Below are positions 9,238 through 17,754 of a stretch of DNA of 64,000 nt, one piece after another. The DNA is from Desulfosporosinus sp. HMP52. Its GTDB lineage: Bacteria > Bacillota > Desulfitobacteriia > Desulfitobacteriales > Desulfitobacteriaceae. The stretch covers positions 1 to 64,000 of the forward strand of contig NZ_JMGA01000012.1 of assembly GCF_000765145.1 (NCBI RefSeq), given 5' to 3'. Below the pieces are notes generated by a model. That model had not been told where the DNA came from. It did not search any database and worked only from the letters and a program-made list of their open reading frames with translations. A program made the translations under genes and the position numbers. The stretch's first letter is position 1. Every line of letters begins with the position of its first letter.

Positions 9238-10078
9238 ACTCCACCACCAGCATACCTGCTAAGACCAAGCCTGCGCCAAGAAATCCTCTGGGTGTTAAAA
9301 ACTCGCCGGCCAGAAAATAGGCTGAGATTGCGGCAAAGACAGGTTCCATGGAAAAAATAAGGGCTGTATGAGTAGAACTGGTAAATTGCTGCATTTTTGA
9401 TTGCACAAAAAAGGCAATCGAAGTGGCAGGGATAGCAGTTACCAACAAGCCTATCCAAGCCGTTGAACTAAAGTTAATGGATGGTTGGGGAAAAATAAAA
9501 GAGGAAATACCGCTTAAGACACTTACCGTAAGGATCTGGATACTAGCTAATACTGTAGCATTAGTTGAAGGAGCATAACGCCCAACAAAGTAAATATGTA
9601 AAGCGAAGCTAATAGCACAAACCAGAATCATCAGATCTCCATTGTTGAGTTGAAAACTACTACTTAGGGAAAGCAGAGCCAGGCCGATTAAAGCGAAGAG
9701 AACCCCAAGTACGAGACTGCGACTGGGTAGCTTCCGGGTGGTAATAGCTACTAAAGTCGGAACAAATACGACAGAGAGGCCGGTAATAAAACCCGCGTTT
9801 GATGAGGTCGTATATTGCAATCCCACGGTTTGCCAAGCATAGCCCGAGAAAAGGAAGGTCCCGATTGCTGCCCCTCTGAGTAAAGTATCCCAGTTCAGAT
9901 GTTTTTTCTGGAACCAGAGGAATGGTAATAAACTCACAAAGGCGATGGCAAAGCGAACCGCCAGAAAAGGAAAAGGCGGGAGATCTACAATGGCCCATTT
10001 AACAATGACAAAGGTTGATCCCCAAACGAAAGTAACTAAGAGCAGAGATAGATCTGCCCAATAACTTTTATTAAGCAA
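9203..10078 (-). CDS. DMT-family (EamA) transporter
   Basis: Ten-helix drug/metabolite transporter with two EamA repeats; each half carries the characteristic signature (VTFVWGSTFVIVK in the first; the second ends in a helix near LGAGLVLAGMLVVEF). Likely exports amino acids or metabolites; substrate unknown. I start it at TTG 10078, behind AAAGGAAG, giving 291 residues, the family length. The frame stays open upstream to 10360, but that would add an atypical hydrophilic extension running through a terminator hairpin. It overlaps the exchanger gene tail to tail. A second EamA protein occurs at 28.3 kb. Confidence 0.85.
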   Translation of the reverse strand: MLNKSYWADLSLLLVTFVWGSTFVIVKWAIVDLPPFPFLAVRFAIAFVSLLPFLWFQKKHLNWDTLLRGAAIGTFLFSGYAWQTVGLQYTTSSNAGFITGLSVVFVPTLVAITTRKLPSRSLVLGVLFALIGLALLSLSSSFQLNNGDLMILVCAISFALHIYFVGRYAPSTNATVLASIQILTVSVLSGISSFIFPQPSINFSSTAWIGLLVTAIPATSIAFFVQSKMQQFTSSTHTALIFSMEPVFAAISAYFLAGEFLTPRGFLGAGLVLAGMLVVEFSGSKNEQLSK

Positions 10079-10189
10079 ATTGATTACTTCCTTTCTAAAT
10101 TCGAAAAAGAACTTGGTAATTAGTACAAAAATATTAAAAAATTGGCTGCAGCCCAGCCTATGATGTGGGTATATATAAATATAGATATG

Positions 10190-10225
10190 AAAAAGGTCGT
10201 TGCGTAAGATACGCAACGACCTTTT
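10190..10225 (-). terminator. Bidirectional-looking terminator
   Basis: AAAAAGGTCGTTGCGTA and TACGCAACGACCTTTT form a near-perfect 16-bp stem with a 3-nt loop at 10190-10225. It is A rich on the left and T rich on the right, so it can act both ways. It most likely ends the minus-strand LysM-ferritin gene. Confidence 0.8.
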
Positions 10226-10323
10226 CTGATTAACCCAGAAATTAAAACAGAAAGCTTGGTGTGGCACTGGTTTACGATATTTATAGTATAACGGATCTAA
10301 TTCCAACTGAAAAGAAATATTTG

Positions 10324-11085
10324 CTAACCTCTCCCTCCGTCGTGAGGTCCCGGTAAACAAATTACCGGTTCGGGCTCCGATTCCTCAATTGGAGTATAAA
10401 GAGGAGGTGGAGAGCAGGGAGGCGGTGGTGGACAGAATTCCGAGCAATATTGTTGCTTAGCCTGACAGAATAAATGGTAGTGGCGTTCTTCGTCAGCCGC
10501 CATTTCGGTTAAAATGCATTGAATTTCCGGAATAGGAATTTTAGCCGCCAGTTCCAGATATTCGCGATGGTCTCTGGCTTCATCCTCAATGTTAGAGTCA
10601 AGGAGTTGACATAGATCCGTGGTGTAATTAACAAAACGGGATCTCCAATCCACCCAATGACCATTACTCAAGGCCCCATACTTGGGATCGACACCCAGAT
10701 GGCGTAGGGCCAGGGCCAATTTCTCAAGGTGCTGCATTTCGTCATAGGCAATAGGTCGCAGCAAGGCGTCAAATTCCGGTCGATCTAGAAGTACTGCTTG
10801 ATAGAGGTAGGTAGTAATGGCCGTTAATTCTGAATCCTTTCCTGCATAGGCCTCATATAACCACATTGCGTATGTAAAAGTAGGTTCGGGAATTTGTACC
10901 GGTTCAGGCCTAGAGGGTGGTTCAGAGCTTTCGGGGAAGGGCAGCAGGAGAACTTGACCGGCATAGATTCGATCGGGATGCTTCAAATGGTTAAGCTGAA
11001 TGATTTCTGACATTTCCACATTATAGGATTTAGCAATCTTGTAGATGGTGTCCCCGGCATTAACGATATATCGTGCATAATCCAT
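10324..11085 (-). CDS. LysM plus ferritin-like fusion protein
   Basis: 253-residue two-domain protein. Residues about 3-47 form a LysM domain (NAGDTIYKIAKSYNVEM... IYAGQVLLLP) that binds peptidoglycan or spore cortex. After a Pro-rich linker, residues about 70-215 are helical and carry two ExxH pairs (DEMQHL and DEERHYH) plus other acidic residues, as in di-metal ferritin-like or rubrerythrin-like four-helix bundles. A Cys/Pro-rich tail follows. The start at ATG 11085 has GGGAGGA before it; an upstream in-frame ATG at 11118 lacks this. There is no signal peptide, so a spore-coat or forespore role is plausible but inferred. It is transcribed divergently from the next membrane gene. Confidence 0.7.
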   Translation of the reverse strand: MDYARYIVNAGDTIYKIAKSYNVEMSEIIQLNHLKHPDRIYAGQVLLLPFPESSEPPSRPEPVQIPEPTFTYAMWLYEAYAGKDSELTAITTYLYQAVLLDRPEFDALLRPIAYDEMQHLEKLALALRHLGVDPKYGALSNGHWVDWRSRFVNYTTDLCQLLDSNIEDEARDHREYLELAAKIPIPEIQCILTEMAADEERHYHLFCQAKQQYCSEFCPPPPPCSPPPLYTPIEESEPEPVICLPGPHDGGRG

Positions 11086-11260
11086 TGAGGATTCCTCCCT
11101 TATGTGATTCATTAGCACAATATATTCGGGGGGTAAGAAACATGATAATGGGTAATATTGGCTGAATTCCGGAATGTATTGGACAAGACGAACGTATTTA
11201 TGTAGAGGAGATTTAAAACACTGACTAAATCAGCATCAAAACCAAAAAGGGGGATTAAAA

Positions 11261-12124
11261 GTGGGTTCATATGTCTTAAGAGGAATTACAACAGCCTTGC
11301 TTATAACGGTTTTGACTCTTTTTGCAGGCATAGCCTGGAGTTCCATGGGTCTACAAGGATTAAGTATTTCCCAACTCATAGATATTGGGCTCCTGGCGAG
11401 TTGCCTAATAGGTGGTTATCGTACGGCAAAAGAAAGTAAACTATGGTTCTTGGGGGGAGTGACCGGAGCAGGCTATGTGGCAGTAGGAACCCTCCTTTTA
11501 GCCTTGTTTTTGCCAATTAGAGTCATGGGTTTTATTCAGGTTTTAGCCGAAGGAACTTTGATTGGTCTAGTGGCAGGAGCTTTTGGAGCGGGGAATAGGG
11601 GAAAGGCTGCCAGTGTATGGAATGAGCGGAGAGAGGACCCGGGTTACGCTCTATCATATGGTGGGTATGGCAAAGATGCAGGAGATAATAATTATGGTAG
11701 GAATAACTACAATAGGTATAGTTACGATAGAGATAATAGCTACGATAGGGATAATAGCTACGATAGAGATAATAACTATGATAGAGATAGCGACAATAAC
11801 TGGGATAGAGAAGAGGAATATGTTCCGAGGGTTAAAACTTCCGGGCCAAAATGGCTCGAAGGTACAGATGGCGAGTTGCCGGAGTCACCCCGAACAACCT
11901 CTGATTCGGATGTAGAGTGGCCCTGGGATAGAGAACCTGCTATAGAGTGTGAGAGCCGAAATATAAATGAATCTATAGATATAATTTCAAATTCAAATAC
12001 AAATACGACTAAGAATAATAATTGGACTAATTATTGGACAAAGAACACTGGGCCAAAGGCAGAGACAAATGATGTAGTTGTACGGAACAGAGGGGAAGAA
12101 AAAGGAAAGCCTTGGTGGGAGTAA
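11261..12124 (+). CDS. TIGR04086-like membrane protein with repetitive tail
   Basis: Residues about 1-115 contain four hydrophobic helices with Gly-rich ends, as in the small TIGR04086/YrzE membrane family. The rest (about 125-287) is hydrophilic and low complexity, with tandem YDRDNS-type hexapeptides near residues 150-185 and later Asn/Ser/Thr-rich stretches. The GTG start at 11261 is preceded by AAGGGGGA. The tail is much longer than in the basic family and probably cytoplasmic and disordered. Function unknown; the family is common in spore formers. Confidence 0.65.
   Translation: MGSYVLRGITTALLITVLTLFAGIAWSSMGLQGLSISQLIDIGLLASCLIGGYRTAKESKLWFLGGVTGAGYVAVGTLLLALFLPIRVMGFIQVLAEGTLIGLVAGAFGAGNRGKAASVWNERREDPGYALSYGGYGKDAGDNNYGRNNYNRYSYDRDNSYDRDNSYDRDNNYDRDSDNNWDREEEYVPRVKTSGPKWLEGTDGELPESPRTTSDSDVEWPWDREPAIECESRNINESIDIISNSNTNTTKNNNWTNYWTKNTGPKAETNDVVVRNRGEEKGKPWWE
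11722..11800 (+). repeat. 18-bp tandem repeats in the membrane protein gene
   Basis: An approximately 18-bp unit, GATAGAGATAATAGCTAC with variants, is repeated about four times and encodes YDRDNS/YDRDNN hexapeptides. Units differ by one to three bases. Such an array is prone to copy-number change. Confidence 0.8.
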
Positions 12125-12296
12125 GGATCTGAGTAGTAAATAAAGTTTTTGGAAAATTATAATTAAAGAAGGACTTTGATGTATGGACTGAGAATATCAA
12201 CAAAGTTAGATTTTTATTTGGGCTTAGGTAATCTGAAAAAGTAAATAAATAGGCTTGAGTTTGTTAGGTATATCAAAATAAGAGGAGGACGACACA

Positions 12297-12827
12297 ATGA
12301 ATTTCTTGGAATTAGCTCAAACCCGTCGCAGTCTAAGAACTTATTTGGAGAAACCTGTTGAGAAGGAGAAACTGGAATATGTGCTGGAATGCGCCCGGCT
12401 TGCACCCTCTTGGAAGAATATGCAGTGTTGGCGCTTTATCGTAATCGATGAAGCAGTAGGGCGGGAGGCCATGGCGGAAAGTATGGGAGAAAGTAATCCC
12501 GGACGCAAAGCCTTAATGTCGGCGCCGCTTATTGTGGTACTTTGTGCAGTCCCTAAAGAATCAGAGGTTTGGGAAGGCAAGGATAATATGATGCTTGATG
12601 CAGGACTTGCCATGGAGCATCTGATTCTGGCGGCGACGGAACAAGGTTTAGGAACCTGTTGGCAAGGACTCTTTTCAGAAGAAAAAGTTCGCGCAGCTTT
12701 GGGTATCCCGGATGATGTCCGGGTTGTAGCCATGACTCCATTGGGCTATGCAGCCGAGGAACGGCGTCCTCGCCCTCGTAAGGCAATGTCTGAAATAGTA
12801 TTCCATAAAAAATGGGGGCAAGCCTAA
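12297..12827 (+). CDS. Nitroreductase family protein
   Basis: 176-residue FMN-dependent oxidoreductase of the nitroreductase fold. The N-terminus RRSLRTYLEKPVEKEKLEYVLECARLAPS matches the FMN-binding motif of the family. The later segment LAMEHLILAATEQGLGTCW (broken here by no gap) is the usual second motif, and the C-terminal PRPRKAMSEIV fits too. It likely reduces nitro or quinone-like substrates with NAD(P)H, but the physiological substrate is unknown. ATG 12297 follows GAGGAGG. Appears monocistronic. Confidence 0.88.
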   Translation: MNFLELAQTRRSLRTYLEKPVEKEKLEYVLECARLAPSWKNMQCWRFIVIDEAVGREAMAESMGESNPGRKALMSAPLIVVLCAVPKESEVWEGKDNMMLDAGLAMEHLILAATEQGLGTCWQGLFSEEKVRAALGIPDDVRVVAMTPLGYAAEERRPRPRKAMSEIVFHKKWGQA

Positions 12828-12902
12828 GATAAAGATATAAGGGGCCGTTGAAAAACGAACAGAGTTCATAGAGTATCGGCCTCCATTTATTTTTAAAAAA
12901 AT

Positions 12903-12930
12903 AACTGCGGATCCAAAAGAACCCGCAGTT
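12903..12930 (-). terminator. Terminator-like hairpin after the nitroreductase gene
   Basis: AACTGCGG (12903-12910) pairs with CCGCAGTT (12923-12930). The T-rich flank lies on the left, so on the minus strand the hairpin is followed by a T run. It may back up the 13059 terminator. Confidence 0.5.
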
Positions 12931-13058
12931 GGCGTGTAATTGAGTTAGGCCCAAATCTTGATCAAATCAGTAGTTATTAGTTATAAGTTGATTCTATTTC
13001 ATAAAGGCGAAGGTGCCGGAGAAGTATTTAAGATGAACCAATAAAGAGTAAAAAGGCA

Positions 13059-13104
13059 AAGGGGGTATCGCTGCTACTTTAAAAGTAGTATGCGATACCC
13101 CCTT
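13059..13104 (-). terminator. Terminator of the first CWB2 surface protein gene
   Basis: A long stem (AAGGGGGTATCGC with GCGATACCCCCTT) contains an inner CTACTTT/AAAGTAG helix. Read on the minus strand it is followed by TGCCTTTTTACTC, consistent with ending the gene at 13131. Confidence 0.8.
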
Positions 13105-13130
13105 CTAGTTTTGGATTTCTTTTTATAAAA

Positions 13131-14879
13131 TTATCCTTGTGTTTCGGTAGCAGTTTCGGTTACTGTTTCAGTTGGAACTACTTCTTCTGTCTCTTCAACG
13201 ACTTGAGCTGCATTCACAGTACTAACCATTAGTTGAATTTTTTCAGTGCTGTCCAGCTCAGCGTTTGCTGCTTCGGAGATAGCAGTCTGATAAGCCTCTA
13301 AGTTAGCTTCGATAACATCCTCAGAGATGACCCCGGCAGCAATCAGATCTTCCAGGCTGATCGCGGCAGCGGATTCATTTTGCTCAATATCTTCGATTTT
13401 GGAAATGGCTGCGGCTACAACCTTAGCGGCTTCAGCAGCATTCACAGTAGTAACCATTTGCTGAATTTTTTCAGTGCTGTCCAGCTCAGCGTCTGCGGCT
13501 GCGGAGATAGCAGCCTGATAAGCCTCTAAGTTATCTTCGATAGCATCTTCAGAGGTGACGCCGGCATCAATCAGGTCTTGCAGGCTGATCGCGGCAGCGG
13601 ATGCATCTTGGGCAACACCCTCAATTTTTGCGATGGCCGCGGCTTTAGCCTCTGCAGCCTCTTTAGCAGCGTTGATGGCAGCAACCATTTCTTGAATTTT
13701 TTCGGTGCTGTCAAGGGCTGAGTCTGCTGCTGCTGAAATTGCAGCTTGATAATCTGCCAGATTATCTTCCAGAACATCAGCGGCAATCACACCAGCATCA
13801 ATTAAATCCTGTTTAGTTATGCCGGAAGCATCCGCGTCTTGAACAATGCTGTCAACTTTGTTAATGACTGCAGCTCTGGCCGCTGCTGCCTCACGAGCAT
13901 CAGCAATGTCACTCAGAACACTGTCCGCAATAACCGCAGTACCGCCTAGGGCAGTTACTATGCTGGCATCAGACATTTTATCAATGATATATTCCGTGCC
14001 TTCATTAGCATCCCCGTCAGTCAGAACAATACCGGCCTTAAATTGAGCAGCCAAGGGAGCGCCAGCTAAAGCATCAATGGCAGTTTCACCGTTAGCTAAG
14101 AAAACCTTATCATATTCCAAAACATCGTCAAAAGCTTTGAGCACTTCCACATTAGTGTCATAGGCAGTGACTCCGGAATGACGGGTGGCGTCAGGCAGCT
14201 TAGTTTTAACATCTTCACTGATTACAGCAGTTCCACCAATAACATCTGTTGCAATAATGCTCTCATTTTCAGAGAGAAAATCTTCAACGCTTTCAGGAAT
14301 TGAATTAACTTCCGTTAAGAGAATTGGCTGAGTTTGAGCCGCAGCGATGGAAGCGATAGAAAGGGCATCCTGATTCGACCAGCCGTAAGCAACGGCAACC
14401 TTATTGATCGAGGCTCCCAGTTCAACCATTTTACTAGCAATATTAACTGAAGTTTCGAAGCGATCATTGCCACCCAGGGGAACAACAGTTATATCCATTT
14501 CCTCAAGTTGATCTAAGACAGCTTGACTGATTACTGCAGTTCCGCTAGTGACATAGACAGTTTTAACTTCAAGTTTTTCCAGTTCAGCTTTAGTAGCTTC
14601 ATTAAGTTCAGATCCGGCTTCTTGGAGAAGAATCGGAGCTTCCAGGAAGGAGGCGAGAGGGCCAGAAGTCAGCGCATCAACCATCCCATAAGAGGCGGAT
14701 GAGGCTAAAATAGCTGAGCCTGTCCAGCCGGTTTGTTCAGCAATTTTAACCGCTGTATCTGCTGCGGTTATTCCTGCTAAACGTTGGGGCATACCGGAAG
14801 CAAGTGCATTGAAGGGAAGCATGCTTAGGGTCATACCTGCGATGGCTAAAGTTGCTAAGGCTTTTTTGGTCTTTCTCAT
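13131..14879 (-). CDS. Cell-wall-binding repeat 2 surface protein
   Basis: 582-residue exported protein. A signal peptide (residues 1-28, cleavage near NALAS-G) precedes about 300 residues with three cell-wall-binding-2 (PF04122-type) repeats, recognisable by RLAG.., LGGNDRFETSVNIA and ALGGTAVI motifs. Three tandem, Ala-rich alpha-helical repeats of about 76 residues follow (motif LDSTEKIQ.MV..INAA), then a Thr/Glu-rich tail. ATG 14879 has GAGGAGG before it. The CWB2 region should bind anionic wall polymers; the repeats look like a spacer or adhesin stalk. A paralogue with a different C-terminus lies at 51.7 kb. Confidence 0.85.
   Translation of the reverse strand: MRKTKKALATLAIAGMTLSMLPFNALASGMPQRLAGITAADTAVKIAEQTGWTGSAILASSASYGMVDALTSGPLASFLEAPILLQEAGSELNEATKAELEKLEVKTVYVTSGTAVISQAVLDQLEEMDITVVPLGGNDRFETSVNIASKMVELGASINKVAVAYGWSNQDALSIASIAAAQTQPILLTEVNSIPESVEDFLSENESIIATDVIGGTAVISEDVKTKLPDATRHSGVTAYDTNVEVLKAFDDVLEYDKVFLANGETAIDALAGAPLAAQFKAGIVLTDGDANEGTEYIIDKMSDASIVTALGGTAVIADSVLSDIADAREAAAARAAVINKVDSIVQDADASGITKQDLIDAGVIAADVLEDNLADYQAAISAAADSALDSTEKIQEMVAAINAAKEAAEAKAAAIAKIEGVAQDASAAAISLQDLIDAGVTSEDAIEDNLEAYQAAISAAADAELDSTEKIQQMVTTVNAAEAAKVVAAAISKIEDIEQNESAAAISLEDLIAAGVISEDVIEANLEAYQTAISEAANAELDSTEKIQLMVSTVNAAQVVEETEEVVPTETVTETATETQG
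13200..13880 (-). repeat. Three tandem 228-231 bp coding repeats
   Basis: The CCATT-containing landmark recurs at 13226, 13454 and 13685, giving periods of 228 and 231 bp, which are multiples of three. Each unit encodes about 76 residues beginning near LDSTEKIQ. Copies are similar enough to recombine. Confidence 0.8.
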
Positions 14880-15163
14880 TAAATGTTGTTCCTCCTCATT
14901 TTTAAAAGAAATATTTTTGCAGCAAATTTTTCAAAAAGTTTTTGATTTCGACTTACTTGGGTTACCAGAGCCTTTGAAAAATGATTACTTGATATAATTC
15001 GCTAAAAAAGAGAAAATCCTTTTTCTTACAAATGGTAACTAGATTCCATAAATGGGAAAAATGAGGTAACATTACAATTCTCAGACCCACTTTCGGGAAT
15101 ATTATTAACTGACCCGTACAGACTAAACTTGTTATAGCTAAGTTTAGATTGTGAGATTTAATA
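14880..15163. other. Divergent intergenic region
   Basis: About 300 bp between the divergent surface protein and glutamate-synthase-like genes. It must hold both promoters. A TATAAT occurs at 14993-14998 on the plus strand, but no well-spaced -35 was found. A GTTACC/GGTAAC pair lies near 14960 and 15033. No ORF or RNA family was recognised. Confidence 0.35.
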
Positions 15164-15178
15164 ATGGAGGATTGACCT

Positions 15179-16597
15179 TTGTTGTTACAGACCGCTCTGC
15201 TCATTGTTGTACTTTCAGTCACAGGAACTCTGATTGCTTTAGGGATATTTCTTGGCCTTTTTTATTTCGTTGGAAAACGTTGCTTTAGAACGATTGTGCA
15301 ACGATTTTTTGGCTTGACCTTAGAAAGGCTGCTAAGAGACAAATATCCGGAGAATCTAATGGAACTCTGGAGTGCTGTTCGACGTACAACAGTTCAAAAC
15401 ATCTTGGAAATCAGTTTGCGAGCCGAAGAAGGCAAGATTATTCAAAGGCCCCTGGGATCGCCAAAACCGTTACCTCATTACGATACCCTAATGTTTGTCG
15501 CCGCTCAGATGGCGCGCCTGCCAAAAGAGGGAACGATTCCCGTGGACATGAAGGTAACCTTGGGAGCTAAAGCTGAGAAGCCTTTGCAGATTGAAATACC
15601 ACTGATGATCTCTGGGATGAGCTTTGGTTTAGGTCTTAGTGAACAAGCTAAACTTGCCTTAGCCAGGGCTGCCAAGCAAGTGGGTACCGCTGCAAATTCC
15701 GGTGAAGGCCCTTTTTTACAGGAGGAACGTGACGAAGCGGGAAAATTCATTTGGCAAATAAGCCGCAGTACCTGGGGGCGCAACCCCCAGGCAATTTCCG
15801 CTGCAGATATGTTGGAAGTTCAGATGGGACAGGGGGCTAGGATGGGCTATTATGCTAAAGAACCCAGTGCTGTGAAAGGAAAAGCTCAAAAATTAATGGG
15901 TATATCCCCGGTAGAATCAGTGATTACTTCTGCCGTTATTCCCGGGATCTCAACCCCCTGGGACTGGTCGAAGTATGTTGGGGATTTGCGTAAAGAAGCA
16001 GCGGGAAAACCTATTGCCATTAAGATTATGGCTACCGGGGCCTTGGAGCGGGATTTGGCGGTATGTTTGGAAGCAGATTTTGATGTGATTGTCCTTGACG
16101 GTTCCCAAGGGGGAGCCTCGGGAGGGTCTCCCATGATTTGTGATGATTTAGGAATTCCAAGTCTGCTGGCTTTAGTTCGGGCAGAACGCTTTTTGCGAGA
16201 ACAAGGAGCCCGCAAGGACGTAAGCTTAGTGGTTTCGGGTGGATACGCAACTCCCGGGGAATGCCTGAAAGCCATTGCCTTAGGAGCGGACGCAATCTAT
16301 TTAGGAACTGTCCCGCTTTTTGGATTAGTTCACAACCAAATTCAAAAAGTTCTTCCCTGGGAACCGTTAACTCAGTTAATTTGGTACGATTCTCCCTATA
16401 AGCAACGTTTAGATATCCCTTTGGCCAGCAAAAGTGTGGCTAATGTCCTGAAATCAATGACCCTGGAAATGGAAGAGGGAGTACGAGCTCTGGGGAAGAC
16501 CTCTTTGTCTGAGCTTGGTCCTAATGATCTCGTTGCTTTAGATGAATGGACCGCCAAGGTAACCGGTGTTAAACTGGCGTATTCTTGGGAAGATTAG
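15179..16597 (+). CDS. FMN-binding glutamate synthase family protein
   Basis: 472-residue protein with the FMN-binding alpha/beta-barrel synthase domain of GltB (segments GMSFGLGLSEQAKLALARAA, NSGEGPF and the QGGASGGSP loop). The N-terminus is a transmembrane anchor (about residues 3-32), as in stand-alone members such as B. subtilis YerD. The Cys cluster that binds the 3Fe-4S centre in true GltB, normally just after the GADA.. strand, is absent here (GADAIYLGTVPLFG continues without it). It therefore may not be a classical glutamate synthase. The TTG start at 15179 follows ATGGAGG. Reaction uncertain. Confidence 0.8.
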   Translation: MLLQTALLIVVLSVTGTLIALGIFLGLFYFVGKRCFRTIVQRFFGLTLERLLRDKYPENLMELWSAVRRTTVQNILEISLRAEEGKIIQRPLGSPKPLPHYDTLMFVAAQMARLPKEGTIPVDMKVTLGAKAEKPLQIEIPLMISGMSFGLGLSEQAKLALARAAKQVGTAANSGEGPFLQEERDEAGKFIWQISRSTWGRNPQAISAADMLEVQMGQGARMGYYAKEPSAVKGKAQKLMGISPVESVITSAVIPGISTPWDWSKYVGDLRKEAAGKPIAIKIMATGALERDLAVCLEADFDVIVLDGSQGGASGGSPMICDDLGIPSLLALVRAERFLREQGARKDVSLVVSGGYATPGECLKAIALGADAIYLGTVPLFGLVHNQIQKVLPWEPLTQLIWYDSPYKQRLDIPLASKSVANVLKSMTLEMEEGVRALGKTSLSELGPNDLVALDEWTAKVTGVKLAYSWED

Positions 16598-16613
16598 AAA
16601 ATAGGGACTGATT

Positions 16614-16642
16614 TTGACAATATTTATGATGCTGAGTATAAT
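16614..16642 (+). promoter_or_regulatory. Consensus sigma-A promoter of the T-box leader
   Basis: TTGACA at 16614-16619 and TATAAT at 16637-16642 are both perfect hexamers with a 17-nt spacer. Transcription should start near 16649, just before the T-box leader. Confidence 0.85.
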
Positions 16643-16649
16643 AGATTAA

Positions 16650-16895
16650 TAGTAAATATGAAGATAAACCCAGAGAATGTGAGGAATAGTGACAATTGCC
16701 GTACAGAGAGAAAGACCGGAGCTGGAAGGTCTTTTCGGGAATACACTAAGGTCGCACAGGAGGGGCAGAGGGGAATAAAGTACTTTCTGACGGAAAAACC
16801 CGTTAGCGATGCCAAGAGCTGAGATTTATTCTCAGAATAAAGGTGGTACCACGGAAGCTTTTCGTCCTTTGATGGGGGAAGGGCTTTTTTTGGTG
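16650..16895 (+). ncRNA. T-box riboswitch, probably valine specific
   Basis: The conserved T-box AGGTGGTACCACGG is at 16841-16854. Stem I features (AGAGAG near 16705 and a distal GGAGCTGGAAGG-like segment) lie upstream. A GTC triplet at 16751-16753, followed by a purine, is a candidate specifier for tRNA-Val. A terminator follows: GTCCTT (16864-16869) with AAGGGC (16879-16884), then seven T. Uncharged tRNA-Val would favour the antiterminator. The next gene is valS, but it begins 863 nt after the T run with repeats in between. The specifier is inferred from position and from valS. Confidence 0.88.
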
Positions 16896-16916
16896 GAGGA
16901 AAGTTTGTTAGCATCC

Positions 16917-17190
16917 TACGGCGATGAGTGTTCGTTTTTGGTACGCGCCTCCGGCGATAGTGTCCACCGGACACTATCGTGGTCGCGACATCCTTCGGCG
17001 CGAAAGTATTCGTCAATGGTGCTGCGCCTCCGGCGTAAGTCATCCTCAGGCGGTGAGTACTCTATGGAGCATGCGCCTTCGGCGATAGTGTCCACCGGAC
17101 ACTATCGTCACTGAGACTTACGTGATTCATAGCTATTCCCTTGTCGCTAAGGCTAAAACGCAAAACCTCTGGGCTTTCTGCATGTGAACC
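16917..17190 (+). repeat. R2 palindromic repeat, copy 1
   Basis: GC-rich noncoding element. CGATAGTGTCC pairs with GGACACTATCG at 16955-16979 and again at 17083-17107. The core 17041-17182 recurs at about 37503-37641 with few changes, including a CATCCTCAGGCGGTGAGTAC segment and a TTCCCTTGTCGCTAAGGCTA segment. Weak ORFs through it are not genes. It lies between the T-box terminator and valS. Confidence 0.8.
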
Positions 17191-17556
17191 GTTGCGTTTC
17201 TTCACGCCTTATCGCCTGCGCTCATTGACGCGATTCCACTAAAGTGCTCCCTAAGCTAAGAAACTTCCTCTAGGCTTAGGGGTCGACGGGGGATGGGAGA
17301 CGTTGTTGTCGTGGGGGCTGTTTGCGTCTTTGACGCAAAGGCGCATGAAAGAGTTTTTTGCAGGTTTAGTTTAGTTAGGATAGTATTTGAAGTGGGGCAA
17401 GTTGCGTTTCTTCACGCCTTATCGCCTGCGCTCATTGACGCGATTCCACTAAAGTGTTCCCTAAGCTAAGAAACTTCCTCTAGGCTTAGGGGTCGACGGG
17501 GGACGGGAGACGTAGTTGTCGGGGGGCTGTTTGCGTCTTTGACGCAAAGGCGCATG
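17191..17556 (+). repeat. Two direct repeats of about 157 bp, period 210 bp
   Basis: The copy at 17191-17347 recurs at 17401-17556 with a handful of substitutions. Both contain the TTTGCGTC/GACGCAAA hairpin near their 3' end and a GCGTTTCTTCACGCC-like segment near the start. The 53-bp interval is unique. There is no ORF. Duplication of a noncoding element upstream of valS. Confidence 0.85.
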
Positions 17557-17754
17557 TAAGAAGTTTTCTGCGGGTTTTGCATGTATGATGTTATCCTCAA
17601 TCAGGATGAGGACTTAAGCTTAGCTTGAGTTCCTTTTCACGGTTGTTCAACATTATCCTAGGTTAGACTATAGTAGAGACTGAAAGTAAGGAAAAGCTTA
17701 CATAACAGTGCAAACCAGAAAATTGATATAAGAACGAAAGGAGTTCGTGTATAT

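Noticed and set aside
10079-10360. N-terminal extension of the DMT transporter to 10360
   Set aside because: It would run through a terminator hairpin and add a hydrophilic extension not seen in the family; a good TTG start lies at 10078.
16809-17114. ORF through the T-box and R2 copy 1, and a similar one at 37367-37648
   Set aside because: They share translated sequence only because R2 is repeated; one overlaps the T-box and the other overlaps mreD.
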